DNA of 15,670 nucleotides from Clostridia bacterium (GTDB taxonomy: Bacteria; Bacillota_A; Clostridia; Oscillospirales; Acutalibacteraceae): positions 1 through 15,670 of the forward strand of contig JAILQN010000230.1 of the NCBI GenBank assembly GCA_024699005.1. Reading direction: 5' to 3'. This document shows positions 7,932 through 14,895 of this stretch, piece by piece. The notes under the pieces are model-generated. The model was not told the DNA's origin. It ran no database searches and saw only the letters and a program-made list of their open reading frames with translations. Position 1 is the first letter of the stretch; the number at the start of each line of letters is the position of its first letter. The translations under genes and the position numbers were made by a program.

Positions 7932-8414
7932 CCAATTGGAAGCGTCTTTTCTTCGATTATCGTTCAGCCGAACACAGCAAGCGCGGATGGCGTTCCATTC
8001 CGAAGGTGCTGTACAGGGAACCCAAACCCGGCTGTTTCTGAGTATTCCGGCAAGCTTTATCAGATTGATCTGAGTTCTGTTCCTGTTACAGATCTCAATT
8101 GCCCGCTTCAGAAATGAACCATCCTCCAAAAGATCCCGAGTAATCGGATCATCAGGCACTGAATATTCCACATCTCCGTCTGCCTTAAAAATCATTCCGA
8201 TCAGATCCTTTGTCAACATAAAAGACTTTCCCCATGGATTGATCACGAATCCGTCCGTTTCTGAATCCAGGCAAAACTTCATTGAACTATCGATAAAACA
8301 GGAAAGCAAACGGCTTGACTCACACTTTTCATACTCAGCTTGATGTGTAAACGCAGCATTCCATATCTTTCCATCTTTTGTTTGATAATGCAGGTATATA
8401 CCTATTGAAGAAAC
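7902..8414 (-). pseudogene. SseB-family protein relic (parts of two tandem domains)
   Basis: Reading leftward from about 8414 in one frame: IYLHYQTKDGKIWNAAF, then DGFVINPWGKSFMLTKDLI (C-terminal half of one SseB-type domain), then FLKRAIEICNRNRTQINLIKLAGI and SRVWVPC (N-terminal half of a second). The xRVWVPC and GFVINPxG segments are the family's recognisable motifs. There is no start codon with a ribosome site, the beginning of the first domain is missing, and after VWVPCTA the frame loses resemblance and stops. A protein-like stretch resumes in another frame (IGQGKIYWDFPDGSAGIDENKFD, in two parts, around 7870-7940). SseB-like proteins in Firmicutes are cytoplasmic and of unclear function. 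Non-functional as it stands. Confidence 0.6.
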
Positions 8415-8593
8415 AGAAGGTCTCTTTCAAGGCGACGATGAATACCGTGAGTTCTGCGAATCCATTCGGCATCTGATTCATCATCCGTTTGCTCTTCGCA
8501 ACCGATCAACTCACAAAATCTGTCGAAGTTGTACGGGTATGCGTTGCTGCCTCCGTGTTCCTTTTCCGACCATCTGTATATGATCCGAATCAT
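8402..8593 (-). pseudogene. Unrecognised 63-codon reading frame, likely fragment
   Basis: ATG 8593 begins MIRIIYRWSEKEHGG and runs through NFDRFCELIGCEEQTDDESDAEW to a TAG at 8402, overlapping the open frame of the SseB relic by a few bases. Its composition is protein-like and it overlaps the stop of the next upstream frame as TAATG, but there is no ribosome site. I recognise no family. It may be a piece of a gene fused to the SseB relic by deletion. Confidence 0.25.
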
Positions 8594-8686
8594 TATGCAG
8601 AATCTCTCCGGGTATATGCAAAGAAAGGCGGGACAACAAAAAGCAATACAATTATCAGGAAAAGACCCGGCTGACCTTTGTATTTA

Positions 8687-8849
8687 AGTAAGCACTGATT
8701 AATTCTTGTGTATACATCCTGCCGGCTCTTTTTCCGGCATCTATCACAAAAATGCTCGTTAATACACAAAGTATTGCCTGCGCTTTTTGTTTCAGCTGCC
8801 GAAAAAATATCCCGGCAATCTGCATACACCGAATTATTCAGCACTTACT
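8687..8849. repeat. 163-bp foldback (imperfect palindrome), MITE-like
   Basis: The two halves are inverted copies of each other around a centre at 8768. Outer arms AGTAAGCACTGATTAATTC (8687-8705) and, reversed, AGTAAGTGCTGAATAATTC (8831-8849) match at 16 of 19 positions. Similarity continues inward with small bulges (GTGTATRC, TGCCGG, a T-run, CGGCA) at roughly 75 percent by eye, ending in AATAC-acaaa-GTATT. No clear target-site duplication flanks it. Reading frames across it (8593-8844 minus; 8787-9023 plus) are probably by-products of the palindrome. It could be a miniature transposable element or a structured RNA. Confidence 0.65.
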
Positions 8850-8892
8850 CAGGTCTTGAGTTCCAAAGGAGAAAAACCGCATGAGTTTATTA

Positions 8893-8921
8893 TTGCAAAT
8901 GGGACTGAAATTGTTTATAAT
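8893..8921 (+). promoter_or_regulatory. Promoter of the beta-helix protein gene
   Basis: TTGCAA (8893-8898), 17 bases, TATAAT (8916-8921). It gives a leader of about 118 bases before ATG 9046. A 17-codon frame with a strong AAAGGAG site (8865-8871, ATG 8881) overlaps this promoter and is probably a relic. Confidence 0.6.
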
Positions 8922-8950
8922 AAATACAGTATAAAAAACGGCAGCTGTTT

Positions 8951-8988
8951 CATTCCGATCCGGAATGACTGTTACCTGTTCCGAACAG
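8951..8988 (+). promoter_or_regulatory. Two adjacent palindromes in the 5' leader
   Basis: CATTCCG-ATC-CGGAATG (8951-8967, 7-bp perfect arms) and CTGTT-CCG-AACAG (8976-8988) lie about 30-65 bases downstream of the predicted start of transcription. They could be operators or RNA hairpins controlling the downstream gene. Confidence 0.45.
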
Positions 8989-9045
8989 AGACAGGACCGG
9001 CGAAGGCCGCCGTAATGGGATGATATGCTGAAAGGAATGAATGCT

Positions 9046-10662
9046 ATGAAAAAAACGCTATCGGTATTTCTTTGTTTTCTTCTCACGGCTCTCTGTGCCG
9101 CACCTGCGTCGGGAACGGCGTGAACCTCGGGAACCGCCTATTACGTCGACAGCATTGACGGCAGCGACGAGACCGGCGACGGGCTTTCGCCCGAAACGGC
9201 GTGGAAAAGCGTTCCTGTAACGGAGTGTACCCTGAACGCCGGGGATTCCGTATTGTTCCGCCTGGGCGGCGAATATGAATGCACGCTGACTCTGAACGGC
9301 AGCAGAGGCACCGAATCGGCGCCGATCAGGATCACTGCCTACGGCGAGGGGGAAAAACCGCTGCTGACTACCGGCGCCCGCACCGAGGTGCTGCGGCTGT
9401 TCGACTGCTCTTACGTAACGGTCAGCGATCTGGAGATCACCGCGCCGAACGGCGGCGGTATCTGGATCGACGCCCTGAACGCCGCCAGCGAAGGGATCAC
9501 CCTCACCGGGCTTTCGGTCCACAATATCCAGAATTACAAGGTAAAATCCCGCGACAACCTGGGTGCCGGAGCTGCCTGTGCCCGCGCCTGCGTGATGGTA
9601 AAAGGGCTGTCCGCCCGTTCGCTCTGGCCCGTGAACGGCTTTACCGTTACCGATTGCGAGTTTTTTGACTGCGGCAACGGCATAAGCCTCTGGGGCGCGC
9701 TGGACAAGCCCAAGGGCGACCCGGACGTTGTCGACGAAGTGGGACCCGGATACAACAAAGACGCGCTGATCAAAGACTGCTACTTCCACGATATGGATGC
9801 GGAAGCCGTGATCATCGGCGTTTGCGACGGCGCCCTGATGACCCATTGCCGTGTGATCGACTGCTGCCAGGGCGAGGGCGTGGACGAAAACGGCAACATC
9901 CTGTATTTCACCGCCGCGGCCTGGTTCTGGGGCAGCGAGAACAGCACCATCGAATACTGCGAGATCGCCGGGCAGAAAAACGTGGGAGACGGCATGACTG
10001 TGGATTTTGACTCCCAATCTAACCACTGCACTTACCAGTATATCTACTCCCACGACAATATGCGTTTCATGGTGAACAACGCCAAAACCAGCCGACAGGT
10101 GGGAAACACGGTGCGCTACTGCCTTTCCGTGAACGACGACAAAGGGACGAACGTGTTAGCGGGCGGCCCCGGCGAAACGGACCTGCGGTTCTACAACAAC
10201 ACCATCGTCGGCTCGCAGAAGTTTGATATGCAGAACATCTTCGATTCCTGGGTGGTGAACAATATCATTGTGATCACGGACGGCTACCGCCTGAATACCA
10301 GCATCAAGCCTTCCCAGTACAAGGGCAGCGTGATCGGGAACAACTGCTATTACAACTGCACTTCCGCCGCCAATTCCGGCGCTAAATTCAATACGCTGCC
10401 CGGTTTTTCCGGCGAGGACTTTGCCGACCCCGCCTCATTTACGCTGTCGAAGGATTCGCCCCTGATCGGCGCGGGCGTCGCGGTACCGGATGACGACTGT
10501 ACGCATGACTTTTTCGGCAACGAGATCAAAAGCGTCAACATCGGCTGTTACGGCGGCGAGGGAACGGATACGCCGTACACGCGGGAACCGCTGTTACAGA
10601 AACTCATCCGCATGTTCCGCAACCTGTACTTTATGATCAAAGGCCTCATATCCAGTATCTGA
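9046..10662 (+). CDS. Secreted right-handed beta-helix (GH141-like) protein with in-frame TGA at codon 26
   Basis: ATG 9046 has GAAAGGA 9 bases upstream and opens a signal peptide (MKKTLSVFLCFLLTALC..ASGTA). Codon 26 is TGA (9121-9123); the same frame then continues cleanly for 512 codons with AYYVDSIDGSDETGDGLSPETAWKS, split here only by the opening strand boundary. That region is the classic start of beta-helix polysaccharide enzymes (GH141/pectate-lyase-like), followed by turns such as FRLGGEYECTLTL, VTVSDLEI, NGFTVTDCEFFDCGNGIS, NSTIEYCEI and RFYNNTIVG. Catalytic residues cannot be named with confidence; GH141 enzymes include fucosidases and xylanases. The C-terminus ends in an amphipathic tail LLQKLIRMFRNLYFMIKG. 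There is no plausible internal start with a ribosome site, so as read the gene makes only a signal peptide. It could be a fresh nonsense mutation or a read error. A terminator follows 21 bases after the stop. Confidence 0.78.
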
Positions 10663-10683
10663 TAACGGTCAGAATAAAAAAGT

Positions 10684-10721
10684 CCGGCAGAGCCTTGCTT
10701 CAGGGTCTCTGCCGGTTTTTT
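10684..10721. terminator. Bidirectional intrinsic terminator between convergent genes
   Basis: CCGGCAGAG (10684-10692) pairs with CTCTGCCGG (10707-10715), with CCT/AGG extending the stem toward the loop. TTTTTT follows on the plus strand, and the minus strand gives ACTTTTTTATT. It serves both the beta-helix gene and the GH18-GH29 unit. Confidence 0.92.
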
Positions 10722-10755
10722 GCCGTGAATTTTTGAAAAGGTAAAAGATAAAGAA

Positions 10756-12150
10756 TCAGTATATGCCGATGAACGACAGCACGGGGCAGACGCGGGAATC
10801 GAGGATCCGCACACGGATTGCGTCGGTCTGCACGGGGTCGAATTTCACTACCTTCTGATATCCTACCGAGGTGCCTTCCGCGACTTTTTTCCAGGTGCCG
10901 TCCGGCAGTTTCACATCCACGGCGAACCGTTCCACCCGCTGGCTCATGGGGATATGCTCTTTGATCACCACGTGCGACACTTTTGACGGTTCCGCCAGCG
11001 AAAAAGTGACCGCAGCCACGGTCTCGCCGTCCGGCGCTTTGTAATACGCGTCATAGGAATCGGTTGCAAGCGCATCCGCCGTGTGCGCGCCGTCGGTTTT
11101 ATCGGCGGTGACCGAAGCGGTCTCCGCCAGGTTCACGGCAAAGGTCTTCTTCAGATAATTGCCCAGCCCTTTCAGGCTTCTTACGTCAAATCTGGTGATG
11201 CGGCCGCGCCTGTCCGGCGGGATGTTGAGCAGCAGCGAGGAGTTGCCGCCCACCGTACGGTACCAAAGGTCGATCAGCGTGTCGGCGGATTTGACCTGAT
11301 TGTTTTCGGACGCGTGATAGAACCAGCCCGGACGGATGGAGGTATCCGTTTCGGACGGATACCAGTGCAGACTTCTCGCGCCCTTGAGGTATTCTCTGCC
11401 GCCGAAATCCCGATTCTCCAGATCGCCGGTCTTGGGCCGGAAGGCGTCGCCTTCCGCCTGCTGGCTGGCAGCGGCCACTTCCGCCGGCGTATAATACGAA
11501 GTAGGCAGCACGCTCCACTCGCTCTCTCTGGTTTCGCCCGCCTCGTTGCCGCACCAGCGCACGTCCGGGCCGCTGATGGCGATGCAGGCGTTGGGCTGGT
11601 ATTTACGGATCACGGCGTAATAACGGTCCCAGTCATAGCTTTGTACTTTTCCGTTAGGCCCCTCGCCGCATGCCCCGTCGAACCAGACGGAGAACAGCTC
11701 GCCGTAATTCGTCAGCAGTTCCGTGAGCTGGTTGCAGAAATAATCATCGTAGGCCTTTCCCTGCCCGTAGGTAGGCTCGTGCCGGTCCCACGGGGAGAGA
11801 TAGATCCCGAATTTCATGCCCCTTTCCCGGCAGGCGTCTGCCACCTCACGCACCACGTCGCCGCTGCCGTTGCGGAACGGGCTGTTTTTGACGCTGTGCT
11901 CGGTATACTGCGAGGGCCACAGGCAGAAGCCGTCGTGATGCTTGGCTGTAAGGATAACGCCCTTCATCCCCGCGGCGGCCGCAGTGTCGATCCACTGTCC
12001 CGCGTCAAAATCCGTCGGGTCAAAGATCGCGGGATCTTCCGTTCCGTCGCCCCACTCCCGGTCGGTGAACGTGTTGACGCCGAAATGGAAAAACGCGTAA
12101 AACTCCGTGCGCGCGTGCTGCAGCTGCCGTTCCGCCGGGACGCAGCTCAC
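10756..12150 (-). CDS. GH29 alpha-L-fucosidase
   Basis: 464 residues from GTG 12150. Residues 11-75 carry GH29 hallmarks: EFYAFFHFGVNTFTDREWGD and GVILTAKHHDGFCLWPS (65-80). SVWFDGACG (154-162) holds the family nucleophile, Asp158. GNSSLLLNIPPDRRG is the conserved end of the barrel domain. The last 120 residues form a beta-sandwich of the discoidin-like type seen in GH29 enzymes. GH29 enzymes hydrolyse terminal alpha-linked fucose. The protein lacks its own signal peptide and the GTG lacks a ribosome site. It begins only 6 bases after, and in the same frame as, the TAG of the upstream GH18 gene, so it is either translated by reinitiation (coupled) or is the second half of a GH18-GH29 fusion interrupted by a stop. 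Without export from the upstream signal peptide it would act in the cytoplasm. The start codon is the least certain part. Confidence 0.88.
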   Translation of the reverse strand: MSCVPAERQLQHARTEFYAFFHFGVNTFTDREWGDGTEDPAIFDPTDFDAGQWIDTAAAAGMKGVILTAKHHDGFCLWPSQYTEHSVKNSPFRNGSGDVVREVADACRERGMKFGIYLSPWDRHEPTYGQGKAYDDYFCNQLTELLTNYGELFSVWFDGACGEGPNGKVQSYDWDRYYAVIRKYQPNACIAISGPDVRWCGNEAGETRESEWSVLPTSYYTPAEVAAASQQAEGDAFRPKTGDLENRDFGGREYLKGARSLHWYPSETDTSIRPGWFYHASENNQVKSADTLIDLWYRTVGGNSSLLLNIPPDRRGRITRFDVRSLKGLGNYLKKTFAVNLAETASVTADKTDGAHTADALATDSYDAYYKAPDGETVAAVTFSLAEPSKVSHVVIKEHIPMSQRVERFAVDVKLPDGTWKKVAEGTSVGYQKVVKFDPVQTDAIRVRILDSRVCPVLSFIGIY

Positions 12151-12156
12151 CAGCGT

Positions 12157-13224
12157 CTAATCGTATTCGTACAGGGGGATCCGGTCCTCCTCATAGGAGA
12201 CATATTGCTCCACCGGCCCTCTCGCCCTGATGACCGCGTTGATCAGCGAGGCTTCGTTGTCTGCCGGTACGTCGGCGCCGTAATGCCAGAGCATAACGCC
12301 GCCCAGCTTCTTCAGGATCGCGTATCTTGTCTTCGCATAGATCAGATCCGGCGTGTTGAACGAGGCGGTCACGCCGTTTTCCGCGTCCTCCATCAGGCCA
12401 AGTTTATCGATCTTGTCGTAACAGTTGTTGTAGTCATACCAGATGGCGTCCCCGTTGGTAGGTCTGGCGTAGAAAGGCAGCCCCAGATCGATCTGCTCCG
12501 GCCGGTAGCCAAGCTTCAGCATCTCCCGGATCTGATCTTTTGCGTTCCTTAAAGAGGCGTGGGCGCCCGTGGTGGGGTCCCAGCAGTCGTAGCACATCAG
12601 CTCCACCCTGTCGATCGCGCTTTTCGCCTCTTCGGAAAAGTCGGCGCACCATGACGAGAGCGCGCAGCTGAGGACGTAAGTGTCGCCGAGGACTTCTTTG
12701 AGGGAGACGAGGAAATCGCTGTACTCCTTTTTTCTCTGCTCCGTGAACGGGTATTCATAGTCGAAGGAAACGCCGTCCAGAGGATAATGATAGAGAAGCG
12801 ACTTGATGTTCTCCTCCAGCACGCCGCTGCAGAAAGCCAGCCGGTGCTGTTCGGACTGCGATTCCATCTGTTCCTCCCAAGTGTCGCCTTCCACGCTCCC
12901 GGGACCGCCCAGCGTCAGGTGGAGCCTGATATCAAATCCCCGCGTCTTTTCGCTGAGCGCCGCAATGATGCCGTCGAATTCGTCGCCGAGGACGATCTGC
13001 CCCTCCGCGTTGAACCCGGCAGGAGCGGCGATGAGGATGAGATCGGTGATATCCTTCAGGTGCGAGACGTCCATGTTTTCCACCGTCTCGGCTGTACTTG
13101 CGATGAGGTACGCGCTGACGCGCAGTTTTTCACCGTTCTTCCGGGGGAGCGATCCTCCCAATGCGCTTTGGATCATAAATATCATTGCCAAAAGCCAGGA
13201 AATCAATTTGCCGATAAAAGTCAT
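12157..13224 (-). CDS. Exported GH18-family hydrolase (chitinase / endo-beta-GlcNAc-ase type)
   Basis: 355 residues from ATG 13224, with AGGAGAG 6 bases upstream. The N-terminus (MTFIGKLISWLLAMIFMIQS) is a signal peptide or signal anchor. GH18 motifs appear in order: LHLTLGG (101-107, the SxGG region), LDGVSFDYEYP (149-159, the DxxDxDxE motif), LMCYD (209-213), GLPFYAR (248-254) and GGVMLWHYGAD (308-318, end-of-barrel Trp313). The catalytic acid Glu157 and Asp155 are kept; the second Asp of the motif is Ser153. GH18 enzymes cut beta-1,4 GlcNAc linkages in chitin, peptidoglycan-like or N-glycan cores by substrate-assisted catalysis. A 23-residue tail (EQYVSYEEDRIPLYEYD) precedes the TAG, which is in frame with the fucosidase downstream. 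The pairing with GH29 fits attack on core-fucosylated or mucin-type glycans, but the substrate is inferred. Confidence 0.87.
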   Translation of the reverse strand: MTFIGKLISWLLAMIFMIQSALGGSLPRKNGEKLRVSAYLIASTAETVENMDVSHLKDITDLILIAAPAGFNAEGQIVLGDEFDGIIAALSEKTRGFDIRLHLTLGGPGSVEGDTWEEQMESQSEQHRLAFCSGVLEENIKSLLYHYPLDGVSFDYEYPFTEQRKKEYSDFLVSLKEVLGDTYVLSCALSSWCADFSEEAKSAIDRVELMCYDCWDPTTGAHASLRNAKDQIREMLKLGYRPEQIDLGLPFYARPTNGDAIWYDYNNCYDKIDKLGLMEDAENGVTASFNTPDLIYAKTRYAILKKLGGVMLWHYGADVPADNEASLINAVIRARGPVEQYVSYEEDRIPLYEYD

Positions 13225-13255
13225 AAAAAACTCTCCTGTGTCGATAGAATCGTAT

Positions 13256-13269
13256 AGCAGACATCTGCT
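13256..13269. promoter_or_regulatory. Perfect palindrome upstream of the GH18 gene
   Basis: AGCAGA-CA-TCTGCT, 6-bp arms, lies 32-45 bases upstream of the GH18 start codon, where a repressor could block transcription of the GH18-GH29 unit. I could not place a convincing promoter: a TATTAT (minus strand, near 13273) and a TATACG (near 13251) lack good -35 boxes. Confidence 0.4.
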
Positions 13270-13850
13270 GATAATACAGTTTCTCTTTGATGAACGATCC
13301 TTTTTCTCTGTTCGTTATGATGATCTCGTCGGACGCCGTTGTTTTCCGGATCGTTTCATTGATTTCCCCGCTGACGTCCGCAGGCACGTATTCATCCATC
13401 AAGATCACGGTGTCGGCGATCTTCAGATATTCACTTGAACCCCCGATGACCAGAATAACGGAAATATCCCTTTGGCGATATACTTGCCGGACCCGATCCG
13501 TCAAAACGGTATAATGATCTCATTCTTCACGATACGTCTCATGATCTCATCCCGGATCATGAAATTTGCCGCGCTTTTGTCTTCATCGATCGTAAGCAGA
13601 CGGCTGCCCGCATAAATTGCCTCACAGACGTTCGCAGCCTGTGACACGCTTCCGCATGCGTGATCGGCAGAGAAATGGCGGACGTCCCGAAACGGAATAC
13701 TCTTAAAAAAGAGCGAAATATCACCTGTTCCGACAAACCGTCCCTCCCCGGCGTTCGCAGGCAGAAGACTTTCGTCTGCTATGACATATTCTTTTCCATC
13801 GCCGGGAATGTGATTATAGATCCCGCTTTTTCCGGCTGAGGGCGGGATTC
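13270..13850 (-). pseudogene. ABC-class ATPase (COG3044/PF09818-like) relic
   Basis: Reading leftward from 13833: AGKSGIYNHIPGDGKEYVIAD, GTGDISLFFKSIPF, SADHACGSVSQAANVCEAIYAG, RLLTIDEDKSAANFMIRDE and then IIPF followed by TGA at 13501-13503. In the next frame TDRVRQVYRQRDISVILVIG and IADTVILMDEYVPADV continue exactly where the family sequence should. So the middle of the ATPase survives with a frameshift near 13504. The Walker A region is cut short (GKS joins GIYNHIPGDG directly, losing about eight residues), and both the N-terminal domain and the C-terminal domain are missing. The Walker B-like LLTIDED is intact. The reading frame runs on into the GH18 gene start. Non-functional; a remnant of a gene once present here. 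Confidence 0.85.
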
Positions 13851-13866
13851 GCCCGCTTCATACAGG

Positions 13867-13982
13867 CGTGGGAAAGCCCACCCATCATTATTCATTATAC
13901 AGTTTTAAGTCTTCAGTATTCATTCAGAAAATCCTTTCGTTTTAATGAATATGAAAACTTAAGACTGAAGAATGAAAAATAC
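13867..13982. repeat. AT-rich hairpin repeat, copy A
   Basis: Begins with a small stem GTGGG-aaag-CCCAC, then CCATCATTATTCATTATACA, GTTTTAAGTCTTCAGTATTC and an imperfectly inverted right arm ending TTAAGACTGAAGAATG. About 50 bases at the left end match copy B (14601) almost perfectly, in the same orientation. AT-rich repeats of this TTCATT/AAGTCTTCA style occur between genes in Clostridia; I treat it as a non-autonomous repeat element. Confidence 0.75.
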
Positions 13983-14043
13983 AGGACACAAGGGCAGCTA
14001 AGCATCTGCTGACTGCTCTTCAGATATATACTATTATATACAA

Positions 14044-14202
14044 TTACATACAATACCTGTTGAATTCTCTTACTGCGTCAGCCAGAGATGAATAAGGGCC
14101 ATACTTTGATCTTCCATCCATAACGAAAACCCAAAATGTAACTCCATTACCTTCGATCCAGCAATGACCATAACTGCTATGACCTTCTTTATAAATTGCC
14201 AT
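14044..14202 (-). CDS. Small 52-aa protein, unrecognised
   Basis: ATG 14202 to TAA 14044, with AAAGGG 11 bases upstream of the ATG. The protein opens MAIYKEGHSSYGHCWIEG, continues VTFWVFVMDGRSKYGPYSSL and ends ADAVREFNRYCM. It reads like a compact alpha/beta domain with alternating hydrophobic strands and a short C-terminal helix; it has no signal peptide or membrane segment. The frame is undamaged although everything around it is relic or repeat, and it sits between two direct copies of an AT-rich repeat. I do not recognise a family and assign no function. The coding call rests on composition, start context and the intact frame. Confidence 0.55.
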   Translation of the reverse strand: MAIYKEGHSSYGHCWIEGNGVTFWVFVMDGRSKYGPYSSLADAVREFNRYCM

Positions 14203-14354
14203 ATGATATAGATCCCTTTCATCGCACTTTTTTTAAATGCTACCATATTATGACAAAAAAATCAACTATCATTGCTTTTTTTATAAAGGGGCTTTCTGTA
14301 AAAACAGCATTTACGGCACACAGGATTTTTTTTGACTCGAAAGCGTTTATTCGT

Positions 14355-14399
14355 CCGGGGGCCCGGTGCTGCCGTGGTTCAAATCCATCCGCCTCAACC
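14355..14399 (+). pseudogene. Possible tRNA 3'-end remnant
   Basis: CGTGG-TTCAAAT-CCATC (14373-14389) has the shape of a T arm with the invariant TTC and A58, though one pair is a mismatch and one a wobble, and it is followed by CGCCTCA-A-CCC like an acceptor strand and discriminator. No matching 5' acceptor (TGAGGCG), D arm or anticodon arm precedes it. It may be a tRNA tail left by an integration at a tRNA gene, or a coincidence. Confidence 0.3.
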
Positions 14400-14442
14400 C
14401 TTTTGTGAGTTATTTGCGGAGCTAAGAAGCGCAGAAAGTACA

Positions 14443-14486
14443 CCGGTATTTTTCGGACTATTTTGCCGCCGGCAGCAAAATACCGG
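14443..14486. repeat. Perfect 10-bp inverted repeat in non-coding stretch
   Basis: CCGGTATTTT (14443-14452) and AAAATACCGG (14477-14486) enclose a second possible stem (ATTTTGC/GCAAAAT). A further GGGGCAG/CTGCTCC pair follows at 14493-14514. The 14203-14600 stretch has no convincing gene. Confidence 0.45.
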
Positions 14487-14600
14487 ACTCCGGGGCAGCC
14501 GATCGACTGCTCCGAAGCCCGATTTTGCCGTATTTTTCGAGGTTTTTCGCCCAAGATGCACGAAATGATAATTTAAAGCAAATAGCAATAACAGAAATAT

Positions 14601-14696
14601 CGTGGGCAACGCCCACCCATCATTATTCATTATACAGTTATTAAGTCTTCAGTATTCATTAAGAAAAAAAGAATAATGAATATTTAAGACTGAAAA
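14601..14696. repeat. AT-rich hairpin repeat, copy B
   Basis: Begins GTGGGC-aac-GCCCAC, then the same CCATCATTATTCATTATACA and TTAAGTCTTCAGTATTCATT as copy A, with a single-base indel. AGTCTTCAGTATTCATT (14644-14660) pairs with AATGAATATTTAAGACT (14675-14691), 15 of 17 positions, around a 14-base loop. Confidence 0.78.
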
Positions 14697-14715
14697 TGAG
14701 AAAATGAAAAGAATA

Positions 14716-14895
14716 AATGAAGACGGGCTTCGCCCTAATGCAGTCAGCGTTTGCGCGCTTAATGAAGACGGCGCAGTAAACTGCGCCTGATGAAGCGAAG
14801 TCGCCCCACAGAATAATCAGCTCCGAAGGAGCGTCTTAATCAGCGAAGCGTCTTCATTCCTTCATTAGCCCCGTAGGGCGACTTCATTGCATAAA
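14716..14895. repeat. Modular hairpin array
   Basis: Five short GC-rich stems sit inside a common frame: GGGC-ttc-GCCC (14725-14735), AGCG/CGCT (14746-14759), GGCGCAGT-aa-ACTGCGCC (14770-14787), GCTCC-gaa-GGAGC (14820-14832), GCCC-cgta-GGGC (14868-14879). AATGAAGACG occurs at 14716 and 14761 and is answered by CGTCTTCATT at 14849 and CGACTTCATT at 14879, so the outer segments can also pair. The result is a branched, cloverleaf-like fold. It adjoins copy B on one side and abruptly cuts an ABC ATPase gene on the other. Confidence 0.75.

Noticed and set aside
8593..8844. 83-codon minus-strand frame with a CDRC motif and a hydrophobic helix
   Set aside because: Most of it lies within the foldback element, the GTG start has no ribosome site, and an in-frame stop is directly upstream. 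A real membrane peptide cannot be excluded.
8787..9023. 78-codon plus-strand frame just before the beta-helix gene
   Set aside because: TTG start without a ribosome site inside the foldback, and the frame contains the beta-helix gene's promoter and leader hairpins.
9058..10053. 331-codon minus-strand frame opposite the beta-helix gene
   Set aside because: Shadow frame, no start context, contradicted by the clear beta-helix protein on the plus strand.
9121..12159. Genetic-code change (TGA or TAG as sense)
   Set aside because: TGA ends the genes at 800, 3781, 7640, 10662 and 10756, and TAG ends the LRR gene at 4065, so both are ordinary stops here.
11083..12552. 489-codon plus-strand frame across GH29 and GH18
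   Set aside because: Antisense shadow; the minus strand carries family motifs of two glycosidases throughout.
14240..14630. Several overlapping frames on both strands
   Set aside because: They follow structured GC/AT inverted repeats and a tRNA-like tail, with no start context or protein-like pattern.
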